In this document: positions 31,768 through 40,923 of the stretch, piece by piece
Layout: each line of letters begins with the position of its first letter
Position numbering within the stretch: the stretch's first letter is position 1
Assembly (NCBI RefSeq): GCF_038002345.1
Contig: NZ_JBBOCJ010000001.1
Span: forward strand, 6,324,001-6,388,000
DNA length: 64,000 nucleotides
DNA from: Paenibacillus sp. FSL M7-0420
GTDB lineage: Bacteria > Bacillota > Bacilli > Paenibacillales > Paenibacillaceae
Reading direction: 5' to 3'
Notes under the pieces: generated by a model
Told to the model about the DNA's origin: nothing
Seen by the model: only the letters and a program-made list of their open reading frames with translations
The model's database searches: none
Translations under genes and position numbers: made by a program

Positions 31768-33486
31768 TTATTCGCTGCTGCTTACGTGTCCTGCGTTGCC
31801 CTTCCAGGTGTCCTTGAGCGGAACGATTCTATTGAACACCAGCTTCTGAGCTGTGCTAAGCCTGCTGTCAATGCAGAAATAGCCGTGACGCAGGAACTGG
31901 TAGGTGTCCCCGGGCTGAGGGTTACCCGCAAGCGGCTCCAGCAGGCAATCCTTAAGCAGAGTTATCGAATTCGGATTGATGTATTCCTCCCAGCTCTCGC
32001 CTTCCTCCTTCGGCCCGTTGTTATCCGTCAGCAGCTGCTCATACAGGTATACGTCACTCTTCAGCGCATGAGCAGCCGAGACCCATTGCACAGTCCCCTT
32101 CACCTTCCGGCCGCTTAGAGGGCCGCCGCTGCGGGTATCCGGGTCGTAGGTGCAGCGCAGCTCCAGAACCTCCCCCGTCTGAGCGTCCTTAATCACCTCG
32201 CTGCAGCGGATAATATAACCGCCCTTAAGCCTCACCTCACCGCCTAGGACTAGTCTGCGGAAGCCCTTCACGGGCACCTCCATGAAATCGGCCCGCTCGA
32301 TATAGAGTGTGCCGGAGAACGGCACCTCTCTTGAACCCAGCTCTGGGTTCTCCGGGTTGTTGTTGACGGGAAGCAGCTCTGAGGCTCCGGCTGCATAGTT
32401 AGTAAGCACGACCTTCAGCGGGTCCAGCACAGCCATGACAGCCGGCACCTTGGCCTTAATATCCTGCCTCAGACAATGCTCCAGCAGCGAAAAGTCTACC
32501 ATTGCCGTATTGCGCACCATCCCAATCTCCTCTACGAAATCCCTGATGCTCCCCGGCGTAAATCCCCGTCTGCGCAGCCCGCTAAGCGTGGGCAGCCGCG
32601 GATCATCCCAGCCGTCCACGAAGCCTCCGGCTACCAGTGCCCGGAGATGCCGCTTGCTTGTAACCACTCCGGTCAGGTTCACCCGGCCGAATTCCCTCTG
32701 TCTCGGCGGTTCCGGGGTGCCCAGCTCGTTCAGCACCCATTCGTACAGCGGCCGGTGATCCTTGAACTCGATCGAGCAGAGCGAATGCGTCACCCCTTCC
32801 AGCGCATCCTGAATCGGATGGGCGAAATCATACATCGGGTAGATGCACCAGGCATTGCCGGTGCGGTAATGCACTGCGTGAATGATCCGGTACAGCACCG
32901 GATCACGCAAATTCATGTTCGGCGAGGCCATGTCGATCTTGGCCCGCAGCACTTTAGCGCCATTCGGATAGCTCCCCGCACGCATCTCCCGGAACAGCCG
33001 CAGATTCTCCTCCGGCGTTCGGCTGCGGTAAGGACTGTCCTTCCCCGGCTCGGTTAAGGTCCCCCGGTAAGCCGTTACCTCCGCTGCCGTCAGATCACAG
33101 ACATAGGCTTTCCCCTTCAGAATGAGCGTCTCTGCCCTGCGGTAGATCTCCTCCGAGTAATCAGAGCCGTAGTAGATGTGCTCCCCGGGACTGCAGCCCA
33201 GCCATTCCAGATCATGGATGATCGCCTTCACATATTCCATATCCTCTTTGAGCGGGTTAGTATCATCGAAGCGCAGGTGGAAGCGTCCGCCATATTTACG
33301 GGCGATTCCCACATTCGTGTGGATGGCAAAAGCACTCCCGATATGCAGATAGCCATTGGGCTCCGGCGGAAACCGGGTGCAAATGTCCCGGCTGAAGACT
33401 CCCGCCTCCACATCTTCTCTAATCAGCTTATCCATATAATTCTCCGGCATGGCCGGGTCATTCGTATTAACAATATCGTCAGTCAT
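31768..33486 (-). CDS. glnS: Glutaminyl-tRNA synthetase
   Basis: A 572-residue class I synthetase that charges tRNA-Gln directly. The HIGH motif appears as PPEPNGYLHIGSAFA, the KMSKS-like loop as VVTSKRHLRALV, and GlnRS hallmarks include FRFDDTNP-type 'RFDDTNPLKEDMEYV' and 'AHPIQDALEGVTHSLCSIEF'. The C-terminal anticodon-binding beta barrels are complete. Most Firmicutes lack GlnRS and make Gln-tRNA by GatCAB amidation, so this gene probably came by transfer, as known for scattered Gram-positives. AGGAGG precedes the ATG. Controlled by a T-box leader. Confidence 0.95.
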   Translation of the reverse strand: MTDDIVNTNDPAMPENYMDKLIREDVEAGVFSRDICTRFPPEPNGYLHIGSAFAIHTNVGIARKYGGRFHLRFDDTNPLKEDMEYVKAIIHDLEWLGCSPGEHIYYGSDYSEEIYRRAETLILKGKAYVCDLTAAEVTAYRGTLTEPGKDSPYRSRTPEENLRLFREMRAGSYPNGAKVLRAKIDMASPNMNLRDPVLYRIIHAVHYRTGNAWCIYPMYDFAHPIQDALEGVTHSLCSIEFKDHRPLYEWVLNELGTPEPPRQREFGRVNLTGVVTSKRHLRALVAGGFVDGWDDPRLPTLSGLRRRGFTPGSIRDFVEEIGMVRNTAMVDFSLLEHCLRQDIKAKVPAVMAVLDPLKVVLTNYAAGASELLPVNNNPENPELGSREVPFSGTLYIERADFMEVPVKGFRRLVLGGEVRLKGGYIIRCSEVIKDAQTGEVLELRCTYDPDTRSGGPLSGRKVKGTVQWVSAAHALKSDVYLYEQLLTDNNGPKEEGESWEEYINPNSITLLKDCLLEPLAGNPQPGDTYQFLRHGYFCIDSRLSTAQKLVFNRIVPLKDTWKGNAGHVSSSE

Positions 33487-33514
33487 TCGCTTTCCTCCTG
33501 TTCATGGGTGGTAC

Positions 33515-33830
33515 GCCGCCTTCCGCACAACAAAAAAAGAACCTCACCTCCAAGACCGTAAGTCTTGGGGACGAAATTCTCGCGGTACCACCCCAGGTTC
33601 ATTAATATGTCACCATATTAATCTCATCAAGTACGGCGCTGCCGTCCGGCAAGGCTTATACTCTAGCTCTGTAACAGGAGCTCCTGTCGTACCATCCCCG
33701 GCTGCTGCCTGGTTCCGGTAAGCCGCTCAGAGGCTTGTTTCCATCCAGTCTTCCCTGCTCCTTCACACCAGCCGGAGCTCTCTGTGAGGGAAGAACCTGA
33801 ATGTACTCTTCTCGTCATCGCGTTTGCGTT
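33515..33830 (-). promoter_or_regulatory. T-box leader of glnS
   Basis: The minus strand carries the T-box signature CTGGGGTGGTACCGCGA (33580-33596), a CCAAGAC/GTCTTGG-containing terminator ending in seven T (about 33532-33575), and a Stem I region with GAAGAGTACA near 33805 and paired TTCCCT/AGGGAA. CAG triplets occur on the 3' side of Stem I (GGAGCAGGG), fitting a glutamine specifier, but I could not prove which one is the specifier. Confidence 0.87.
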
Positions 33831-33898
33831 ATTGGATACAGAATAACAAAACTCACAACGGGTGTAAAGGGCTGCACCGGACTGCCGGGAGCAGCAGC

Positions 33899-35467
33899 CT
33901 AAGCCTCTGCCGGGGGCTGGCTCAGTGCAGCCAGCAGCTCCAGTGCTTCCTCATGCTCCGGCTCGATCAGCAGGGATCTGCGCGTATAATCCAGCGCCGC
34001 CGCATCATCCTCCTGCTCGTAGCTGCAAATCGCCAGGCAGTACAGCACGGTAATTACCGGCTCCTCCTCACTGGAGGCCAGCGAATGCTCCAGGAAGCGG
34101 CGGGATTCCCCGTACTGCTCCATCTCGAACAGCAGCAGGCCGCAGTCCAGCGCCAGATCATACTTTTGCGGCATCAGGTAGAAGCCCCGCCACATCCGGT
34201 CGATCCCCCGCTGAAGGTCCAGCAGCTCCTCGTCGCTGGCATCCGGCAGCAGCGCAGAGATCCGCTCGGCACTCTGAATGAACAGCTCCGCGTCATAGCC
34301 CCCCAGCCGCCAGAAGGCCAGGATCTGCTGCATGCCGATGGTGTCGTAATTCTTGTCGATCCACACCTTCAGGCTGAAGAAATCATCCGGCCCGAACCGC
34401 TCGACAAACCGCCGGTAGGCCAGCCGGGTATGCGGATGCAGCATCGGCTCCTCCAGCATCATAATGCAGCCCACATTGAGATTCTTATAATGATGCTGCG
34501 TGAACTGGGATTGTGCGCCCTTCCGCTCAAAATAATGCACCAGCGCATGATAATTCGCCGTAAGCGAGATGCTTCCGTGGTGAATCAGCTTCGGCGGCTC
34601 GGCGAACTCCCAGTTCTCCAGCCGGTGGTCTCCCTTATCGGCAGTGAGCAGCAGGAAGCTTCCCCGGGAGAGTGCACCCAGACGCTCCATACAGGACAGG
34701 GCTGCCTCCGGGAACAGCACATGTGAATCCTCCAGCTTGTCCAGATAGAACGAGATCACTTCATGATAAGGATACGAGGGGTCCTCATAGCCCGCTGCAC
34801 GCTTGTAATGGTATTCCGGCACCAGATCACGGAGCACCTCGGACGGCCCCATGGCAGCGGACTGCTCAGGATATTTCAGCGAGACCTCACATTCATAAAT
34901 CTTGCCTTCATCCATATAGAGCAGCTCCTGCGGGATACTGTCGAAGAAGTAGTTGGCGATTACCATCAGCGGCTGCCCCAGCTCCCCGGGCTTAATCACC
35001 AATCCGCTCTGCGTTAAGCTCAGCTCCGTATCCCGGACCGCATCGAAGCGGGCAAAGTCAAGCATTCCCTGCTCTACAAAAGGCTTCAGTCCCTCATGCT
35101 GCTGCCAGCCCTCAATGTTCTTCCAGGGCAAATCGCTCATCACGTAACGGAACGGCGGCAGCAGCACGCCCGCATACTGGATCAGCTCACACAACTGCTG
35201 CAGCACATGGAACGCCAGACGCCCCACTCCCGCACCCAGCTCCAGCACCACTACCGGCTCTGTAGTGAATCCCTTCTGCGCACGGTCCTGAAGAAAGCCG
35301 AAGATGATCTCCGCATATGCTGTTCCAATCATCGGATTGCTTGTAATATACTGCGGAACCTGGTCATTGGCCCAAGCCTGAAGACCCAGCTGTTCATAAT
35401 AGGTGCGCTGCAATTCCCATATAGGCGCTTCGCTGAAGCGGTAACGTTCTTGTCCACTTAATGTCAT
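33899..35467 (-). CDS. SAM-dependent methyltransferase-like protein with C-terminal TPR region
   Basis: A 522-residue cytoplasmic protein. Residues about 70-210 form a Rossmann methyltransferase with the SAM loop [18 protein letters not shown] and [17 protein letters not shown], resembling the NDUFAF7/MidA-like family. Residues about 400-520 contain tetratricopeptide-like helices ([40 protein letters not shown]). The substrate is unknown. The ribosome site is weak. The start region overlaps the upstream flank of the divergent cupin gene, so the two may share a regulatory zone. Confidence 0.7.
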   Translation of the reverse strand: MTLSGQERYRFSEAPIWELQRTYYEQLGLQAWANDQVPQYITSNPMIGTAYAEIIFGFLQDRAQKGFTTEPVVVLELGAGVGRLAFHVLQQLCELIQYAGVLLPPFRYVMSDLPWKNIEGWQQHEGLKPFVEQGMLDFARFDAVRDTELSLTQSGLVIKPGELGQPLMVIANYFFDSIPQELLYMDEGKIYECEVSLKYPEQSAAMGPSEVLRDLVPEYHYKRAAGYEDPSYPYHEVISFYLDKLEDSHVLFPEAALSCMERLGALSRGSFLLLTADKGDHRLENWEFAEPPKLIHHGSISLTANYHALVHYFERKGAQSQFTQHHYKNLNVGCIMMLEEPMLHPHTRLAYRRFVERFGPDDFFSLKVWIDKNYDTIGMQQILAFWRLGGYDAELFIQSAERISALLPDASDEELLDLQRGIDRMWRGFYLMPQKYDLALDCGLLLFEMEQYGESRRFLEHSLASSEEEPVITVLYCLAICSYEQEDDAAALDYTRRSLLIEPEHEEALELLAALSQPPAEA

Positions 35468-35583
35468 TGGTTCTAACCCTGCTCTCTGATTATCGTACGG
35501 ATCTTTGTCCGGTAGTCAAATATTATCACATTTGCGCATATATTTTCTTGAAATGCTGTGCGTTCAAGAAAGGAGCCTATGCG

Positions 35584-36750
35584 ATGAATCCTGAGCATCC
35601 CCGTTCTCCAGGCCAGTCCGTCATTCCCCAGCCCATACGCAGTGACGGTGCAGGCAATATCGACCTGGGTCCACGTGACATCATGCGCGACCGGGAGAAT
35701 CCCGATATGTTCGTTCCTCCGGTCACGGACAACGGGCTAATCCCGAATCTGAAGTTCTCGTTCTCCGACGCTCACATGCAGCTGAATCATGGCGGCTGGT
35801 CCCGTGAGGTGACGGTCAGGGAGCTTCCGGTGGCCACTACGCTTGCGGGGGTGAATATGAGCCTGACGCCGGGCGGCGTACGTGAGCTGCACTGGCACCA
35901 GCAGGCAGAATGGTCCTACATGCTGCTGGGCAGCGCAAGGATTACAGCCGTGGACCAGAATGGCCGCAACTTCATTGCCGATGTCGGTCCCGGCGATCTG
36001 TGGTATTTTCCCCCGGGTATCCCGCACTCCATTCAAGGTCTGGCTGAGGGGTGTGAATTCCTGCTTGTGTTCGACGACGGAGGCTTCTCAGATCTGAACA
36101 CCCTGTCCATCTCCGACTGGTTCGCCCATACGCCGCGCGAAGTCCTATCCGCGAATTTCGGCGTACCTGAGTCCGCATTCGCCTATCTTCCTAACAAGCA
36201 GGTATACATCTATCAGGACCAGGTGCCCGGCCCGATCCAGAGCCAGCGGATCGAATCGCCTTACGGGGAGATTCCGCTGAGCTTCAAGCATCGGCTGATG
36301 GCCCAGCCGCCGCTCAAGACCCCGGGTGGCAGTGTGCGGATTGTCGACTCCAGCAATTTCCCCGTCTCCCGGAATATCGCCGCAGCCCTGGTAGAGATTG
36401 AGCCCGGGGCGATGCGGGAGCTGCATTGGCATCCGAACAATGACGAGTGGCAGTATTATCTCAGCGGACAAGGACGGATGACCGTCTTCGGCGGGGACGG
36501 CGATGCGCGCACCTTCAATGTAAGAGCCGGGGATGTCGGCTATGTACCTTTTGCCCAGGGGCATTATGTTCAGAATACCGGTACCGATACTCTCTGGTTC
36601 CTGGAAATGTTCAAGAGCGACCGGTTCGCCGATGTCTCCCTCAACCAGTGGATGGCGCTCACGCCGAGGGAGCTGGTCAGCAGCAATCTGCATGCCGGGC
36701 CGGAGCTGATGAACGCCCTGCGCAAGGTGAAATGGCCTGTGTTGTGGTGA
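35584..36750 (+). CDS. Oxalate decarboxylase-type bicupin with altered active-site lid
   Basis: A 388-residue manganese bicupin close to B. subtilis OxdC/OxdD. N-terminal cupin metal ligands are His103, His105, Glu109 and His148 ([19 protein letters not shown]), matching OxdC His95/97, Glu101 and His140 with a constant offset of 8. The C-terminal site [15 protein letters not shown] and FAQGHYVQN is also intact. The OxdC lid SENST (161-165), with catalytic Glu162, aligns with SDLNT (169-173) here, so the key Glu is Asp. The start at 35584 follows AAAGGAG; an upstream extension to 35461 has none. It may decarboxylate or oxidise oxalate, or use another acid. Confidence 0.88.
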   Translation: MNPEHPRSPGQSVIPQPIRSDGAGNIDLGPRDIMRDRENPDMFVPPVTDNGLIPNLKFSFSDAHMQLNHGGWSREVTVRELPVATTLAGVNMSLTPGGVRELHWHQQAEWSYMLLGSARITAVDQNGRNFIADVGPGDLWYFPPGIPHSIQGLAEGCEFLLVFDDGGFSDLNTLSISDWFAHTPREVLSANFGVPESAFAYLPNKQVYIYQDQVPGPIQSQRIESPYGEIPLSFKHRLMAQPPLKTPGGSVRIVDSSNFPVSRNIAAALVEIEPGAMRELHWHPNNDEWQYYLSGQGRMTVFGGDGDARTFNVRAGDVGYVPFAQGHYVQNTGTDTLWFLEMFKSDRFADVSLNQWMALTPRELVSSNLHAGPELMNALRKVKWPVLW

Positions 36751-36865
36751 AGTATCCGGATCAGCAGGAGCAGCCGCCGGGAAAGGAACAGGAGCATGGG
36801 AAGCAGAAAGGGTAGGCGTTGTTACATTTTTCGCAGCTCCAATTGCCCCGGGACACGCCAACAAC

Positions 36866-36901
36866 AAAAAGCGGCCAGACTCACCGTCTGCACCGCTTTT
36901 T
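36866..36901. terminator. Bidirectional terminator
   Basis: AAAAAGCGG...AGAC-TCACC-GTCT...CCGCTTTTT is flanked by A- and T-runs and works in both directions, between the converging bicupin and ArsB-type genes. Confidence 0.85.
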
Positions 36902-36986
36902 CTTATACCATTTTTCCAGTAAATTACACAATTCTCACAGTGCTTAGCTATTCACCGGTCACTGCAAAACGCCTGATCCGCTTAGA

Positions 36987-38276
36987 TTAGAGCCACTTCA
37001 GCTCCAAATATAGACCCAGCAACGTGATGAACAGTGTGGGAACCGTCAGGATCATCCCTATTTTGAAATAGGTGCCCCAGGAGATCTTCACACCCTTACC
37101 GGACAGCACATGCAGCCACAGCAGGGTGGCCAGTGAACCAATCGGTGTAATCTTCGGGCCCAGATCCGAACCGATAACATTGGCGTAGATCAGAGCCTCC
37201 TTCACCAGACCAGCGGCATGTGCGGTATCAATGGCCAGCGCCCCGATCAGCACGGTCGGCAGATTATTCATCACCGAGGAGAGCAGCGCGGCCAGGAAGC
37301 CCATCCCCATCGTGGCTGCGAACAGCCCGTGCTTCGCAATTCCGCTGATCATCTCTGCGAGCACATCCGTCAGTCCCGCATTACGCAGGCCATACACCAC
37401 TACGTACATGCCAATGGAGAAGAAAACAATCGCCCAAGGCGCCCCCTTGACTACTTCCATCGTCTTCACGTAAGGACTTCTGCGGGCCATCAGCAGGAAA
37501 CAGATTGCGATCACTCCCGCTACCACGGATACCGGAATGTCCAGGAATTCACTGACGAAATATCCGGCTACCAGAAGCGCAAGTACGAACCAGGATAGCC
37601 GGAACATCCGCTGGTCCTTAATGGCATCCCCCGGAAGCTTCATTCCGGCGGTGTCATACTCCTTCGGAATACTGCGGCGGAAATACAGATATAAGACCAG
37701 AATGCTTGCTCCAAGCGAGAACAGGGTAGGCAGCCACATATGTCCTGCATACTGCATGAAGGTAATGCCGAAGAAATCGGCGGAGACGATATTCACCAGA
37801 TTGCTGACGGTCAGCGGAAGCGAGGTGGTATCGGCAATGAAGCCGCTGGCAATAATAAAAGGAAAGACTTTGCGCTCATCCAGATTCAGCGCCCGGACCA
37901 TCGCCAGCACAATCGGCGTCAGAATCAGCGCTGCCCCGTCATTGGCGAACAGCATCGCCACGACTGCACCCAGTACAATTACATAGATGAACATCAGCGT
38001 GCCGTTGCCGCGTGCCGCCGCCGCCATATGCAGCGCCGCCCACTCGAAGAAGCCGACACGATCGAGAATTAAGGAAATTAGAATAATCGCTACGAATGCA
38101 AGCGTTGCATTCCATACAATCAGCGTCACATCACGGACATCGCCGAAGCTGACCACCCCTGCCGCAAGCGCGAGAATCGCCCCGCCGCAGGCGGACCAGC
38201 CAATCGATAAATTCCGCGGCTGCCAGATCACAAAAACCAAAGTCACAACAAAAATCAGGCAGGCTATCACAACCAT
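36987..38276 (-). CDS. ArsB/NhaD-family ion transporter (probable arsenite efflux)
   Basis: A 429-residue membrane protein with 11-12 predicted segments. The pattern [20 protein letters not shown], '[20 protein letters not shown]' and '[17 protein letters not shown]' followed by [20 protein letters not shown] is that of ArsB arsenite/antimonite:H+ antiporters. The ATG at 38276 was chosen because a G-run precedes it. No arsR, arsC or acr3 gene is adjacent. An operator-like inverted repeat lies upstream. Related NhaD-type or CitM-type transporters are the alternative. Confidence 0.82.
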   Translation of the reverse strand: MVVIACLIFVVTLVFVIWQPRNLSIGWSACGGAILALAAGVVSFGDVRDVTLIVWNATLAFVAIILISLILDRVGFFEWAALHMAAAARGNGTLMFIYVIVLGAVVAMLFANDGAALILTPIVLAMVRALNLDERKVFPFIIASGFIADTTSLPLTVSNLVNIVSADFFGITFMQYAGHMWLPTLFSLGASILVLYLYFRRSIPKEYDTAGMKLPGDAIKDQRMFRLSWFVLALLVAGYFVSEFLDIPVSVVAGVIAICFLLMARRSPYVKTMEVVKGAPWAIVFFSIGMYVVVYGLRNAGLTDVLAEMISGIAKHGLFAATMGMGFLAALLSSVMNNLPTVLIGALAIDTAHAAGLVKEALIYANVIGSDLGPKITPIGSLATLLWLHVLSGKGVKISWGTYFKIGMILTVPTLFITLLGLYLELKWL

Positions 38277-38329
38277 AATGCAGCCCCCCATTTGATCTGC
38301 AGCATTCCCCGATGCACTCCTTACAGTAG

Positions 38330-38353
38330 ATATAAATATAAGCCAATTTATAT
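38330..38353. promoter_or_regulatory. Operator-like inverted repeat upstream of the ArsB-type gene
   Basis: ATATAAAT and ATTTATAT (38330-38337 and 38346-38353) form a perfect 8-bp inverted repeat with an 8-bp spacer, 54 bp before the transporter ATG. ArsR/SmtB repressors bind AT-rich dyads of this kind, so it is a candidate ArsR site. Confidence 0.5.
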
Positions 38354-38601
38354 ATACTAAAGCAGCCTCATGTGAAGTACAAGATAAAAATTGCTGGAAG
38401 GTTCACCTGCGTTACGCAAGCCTGTTCAGAGCCATCGCCACCCCACCCGACAGCCGTCTGCTGCAATAATATTTATATGCTTAAGTACTAAGTGTATGTA
38501 TGAATACATAGGCTGGATTATGGGGAACGAAGCAGCTTCTTGGAGAGGAGATGCGGTCCGGAAGAGCCATCCTTGTTACGGGATTGGAGGTTCGGACTAC
38601 C

Positions 38602-38682
38602 ATGAGTACAGACCAGCTCATCGCACTGCTCGTTCTTGTTATTATGATTGTACAGCTTGCCGTCAAGAAGGATAAATCCTGA
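38602..38682 (+). CDS. 26-residue hydrophobic peptide (possible type I toxin)
   Basis: MSTDQLIALLVLVIMIVQLAV followed by KKDKS: a short N-terminus, one membrane-spanning helix and a basic tail. This is the size and layout of holin-like or Fst/TxpA-type toxins of type I toxin-antitoxin systems, and also of some harmless small membrane proteins. GGAGG lies 11 nt before the ATG. A strong hairpin follows 18 bp after the stop. No antisense RNA promoter could be proven. The conserved composition and ribosome site make it likely to be a real gene. Confidence 0.5.
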   Translation: MSTDQLIALLVLVIMIVQLAVKKDKS

Positions 38683-38700
38683 ATCCTGAAGACAGCAGGC

Positions 38701-38736
38701 CGCCAAAGAGGCCGGGGCAACCCGGTCTCTTTGGCG
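38701..38736. other. Strong RNA hairpin after the small peptide gene
   Basis: CGCCAAAGAG-G-CCGGG pairs with CCCGG-T-CTCTTTGGCG around GCAA. It lacks a T-run on both strands, so it may stabilise the mRNA end or be the shared part of a sense/antisense RNA pair rather than a classic terminator. Confidence 0.55.
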
Positions 38737-38775
38737 TGAGGACAAGTGTGGACCGCACCCTCACACCAGTCCAAT

Positions 38776-38955
38776 TGTAATCGGTTTTTTGATTACATTC
38801 GACCTACGAGCCGCATCCGCTCCAACTGTAATCGGTTTTTCGATTACATTTCTCCTACCCGCCGCACCCGGTCCAATTGTAATCGGTTTTTCGATTACAT
38901 TTCTCCTACCCGCCGCCCCCGCTCCAATTGTAATCGGTTTTTCGATTACAATTGT
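38776..38955. repeat. TGTAATCG-GTTTTT-CGATTACA array, four units, exact 51-bp period
   Basis: Cores start at 38776, 38827, 38878 and 38929, all 51 bp apart. Each core is a hairpin (TGTAATCG/CGATTACA around TTTTT); the first has TGATTACA instead. Between cores lies TTTCTCCTACCCGCCG and CTCCAAT. Both strands are open in one frame because 51 is a multiple of three (17-residue repeat with NCNRFFDYISPTRR), but no ribosome site precedes them. A single related core occurs at 1825-1848. Confidence 0.85.
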
Positions 38956-39027
38956 TGCCCTGCTAATCACGGAGTCTTCTGTATACAATAATAAAAAAAC
39001 AAAATTCGCCCATTTCACTTACTAAAG

Positions 39028-39056
39028 TTGAGAAACATTAAAAAGTATAGTAGAAT
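39028..39056 (+). promoter_or_regulatory. Promoter of monooxygenase 2 gene
   Basis: TTGAGA (39028-39033) and TAGAAT (39051-39056) are 17 bp apart and about 28 bp before the chosen start codon. A CACTTACTAAAG stretch just upstream resembles half of the operator found ahead of monooxygenase 1, but the second arm is missing. Confidence 0.6.
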
Positions 39057-39084
39057 GATGACATGAAGAAAGGGGCGGATGAAC

Positions 39085-40155
39085 ATGGCCGATGAGAAGA
39101 ATATTATGGAAATAGGAATAAGCACGTTTTTGGAGACTACACCTGACCCGGTGACGGGGCAGACGATCAGCCATGCAGAACGGCTGCGGGAAGCTGTCGA
39201 GGAGATTGTGCTCGCTGACCAAGTGGGCCTGGACGTATATGGAATAGGCGAGCATCACCGTAAGGATTATGCAGGGAGTGCCCCGGCTGTAGTCCTCGCC
39301 GCAGCGGCAGCGACAACCAAGCGGATCAGACTGACTAGTGCGGTCAGCGTCTTGTCTTCGGATGACCCGGTGCGGGTATACCAAGCTTTCGCTACGCTGG
39401 ACGGCCTCTCGAACGGACGGGCAGAGATTATGGCCGGACGCGGTTCCTTCACTGAGTCCTTCCCGCTGTTCGGTTACAGTCTGGAAGATTACGATGAATT
39501 GTTCGAGGAGAATCTGGAACTGCTGCTGGCGATTCGCGCCTCCGAGAAGGTCACTTGGCGCGGCGGACATCGTCCGGCGATTCACAATCTGCCGGTCTAT
39601 CCCCGTGCCGTTCAGGACCCGCTTCCGGTCTGGATCGCCAGCGGCGGTAATCCTGAATCTGCCGTGCGGGCCGGAACGCTGGGCTTGCCCATCGCTTTCG
39701 CCATCATCGGCGGAATGCCAGAGCGGTTTGCTCCGCTGGTGAACTTGTACAAGGAAGCCGCAGCACGCGCCGGGCATAATCCGGACAAACTGCAGATCGC
39801 CACACACTCCCACGGCTTTGTAGGTGAAACTAACGAACAGGCTGCGGCCTTGTTCTACCCGTCCACCCAGGCCCAGATGAATGTCATCGGCCGCGAACGG
39901 GGCTGGGGCGGAACCTACAACCGCGCAGCCTTCGACGATGCCCGCAGCTTACGCGGAGCACTCTATGTCGGTGACGCAGAGTATGTCGCCGAGAAGATCA
40001 TTCTGCTGCGCAAGAATCTCGGCGTGACCCGGTTCTTCCTGCATGTGAATGTCGGATACATGCCGCACCGCGAGGTCCTGCGTGCCATTGAGCTGCTAGG
40101 CACCAAGGTTGCGCCTATTGTGCATAAGGAATTGGCCCGGCTCGAGGGCAAATAA
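39085..40155 (+). CDS. LLM-class flavin-dependent monooxygenase 2
   Basis: A 356-residue luciferase-like protein, paralogous to the one at 16270-17418: [20 protein letters not shown], '[20 protein letters not shown]', [20 protein letters not shown] and [10 protein letters not shown] align throughout. It lacks the Gln-rich N-terminal tail. The ATG at 39085 is better spaced from AAAGGGG than the ATG at 39079. It would oxidise an unknown organic substrate with FMNH2 and O2. It is a single-gene unit with its own promoter and terminator. Confidence 0.85.
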   Translation: MADEKNIMEIGISTFLETTPDPVTGQTISHAERLREAVEEIVLADQVGLDVYGIGEHHRKDYAGSAPAVVLAAAAATTKRIRLTSAVSVLSSDDPVRVYQAFATLDGLSNGRAEIMAGRGSFTESFPLFGYSLEDYDELFEENLELLLAIRASEKVTWRGGHRPAIHNLPVYPRAVQDPLPVWIASGGNPESAVRAGTLGLPIAFAIIGGMPERFAPLVNLYKEAAARAGHNPDKLQIATHSHGFVGETNEQAAALFYPSTQAQMNVIGRERGWGGTYNRAAFDDARSLRGALYVGDAEYVAEKIILLRKNLGVTRFFLHVNVGYMPHREVLRAIELLGTKVAPIVHKELARLEGK

Positions 40156-40185
40156 CTGCACGCAAGCACAGCAAAGCATACCGAA

Positions 40186-40225
40186 AACACCTCAAGGCCC
40201 ATTCGGAGCCGGAGGTGTTTTTTTG
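40186..40225 (+). terminator. Terminator of monooxygenase 2 gene
   Basis: AACACCTC and GAGGTGTT pair around an inner GGC/GCC stem and are followed by seven T. Confidence 0.88.
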
Positions 40226-40285
40226 TGACGTCATCTGAAGCTTCTTACCTTATCTTCGTATCGTCCGGCGTTCCTTCTCAGCCAG

Positions 40286-40774
40286 CTAAGATTGAACCAA
40301 CGCTTGAATCACAGGATACGAAATCAGATTCCGGTCCCTGTACGCCGCCGTGATTACATCCTTATGAGAGCTTAGAATCCCATTTTGCAGCAGCACCGCC
40401 TTGATTCCCCTTTCGGCAGCCCCGTTATAGGTGAACAGAACGCAATGCTCGGCGGCATAGCCGGAGAGAATCAGCAGATCGATACCTTGCTCCCGCACAA
40501 GCTTTTCCAGATCCGTCTTCCAAAAGGCATTCGAGTATTCCTTCTTCACGTTGAAATCCGTCTCCTGAATCTCAATTCCGGGGATGATCGCGAATTTCGC
40601 TTCCTCAGAGGGCTGCATCCCTTCAATGTCCTGAATATGAATCACGGCATGGCCCTTGGCCCGCAGCATCCCGGAGACATAATTGATATACTCGCAGGCG
40701 CGGTCAATCTCTTTCTGCTCTACCCCGCTGACATGGACCTCTTGCAGATCAATAATTAACAATCCGATTTTCAC
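40286..40774 (-). CDS. Isochorismatase-family cysteine hydrolase
   Basis: A 162-residue cytoplasmic hydrolase. The catalytic triad is visible as Asp in LLIIDLQ (about residue 9), Lys in VKKEYSNAF and Cys in SGYAAEHCV, which sits at the helix start typical of this family. Members hydrolyse isochorismate, nicotinamide, ureides or other amides; the substrate cannot be told. GTG start with GGGGGA upstream. Independent unit; converges with monooxygenase 2. Confidence 0.82.
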   Translation of the reverse strand: MKIGLLIIDLQEVHVSGVEQKEIDRACEYINYVSGMLRAKGHAVIHIQDIEGMQPSEEAKFAIIPGIEIQETDFNVKKEYSNAFWKTDLEKLVREQGIDLLILSGYAAEHCVLFTYNGAAERGIKAVLLQNGILSSHKDVITAAYRDRNLISYPVIQALVQS

Positions 40775-40844
40775 TCCTGCTTCCCCCTATCCGCTTATCC
40801 TTCAACATTACCCGATGACGGCTGTTCATTCAACCAACCGCATA

Positions 40845-40892
40845 CAAAAAACTGCAGTAGAATGATCCACCGGAATGGACCTTCTCTGCAGT
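40845..40892 (-). terminator. Terminator of the second sugar importer operon
   Basis: On the minus strand ACTGCAG...CTGCAGT with inner AGAA/TTCT and TCCA/TGGA pairing is followed by TTTTTTG, about 30 bp after the last permease stop. Confidence 0.88.
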
Positions 40893-40923
40893 ATGGTTTG
40901 TCTTCACAGCTATCCTGATCCGG

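Noticed and set aside
38746..39018. Open frames on both strands through the TGTAATCG array
   Set aside because: A 51-bp exact repeat keeps any stop-free unit open; neither strand has a start with a ribosome site.
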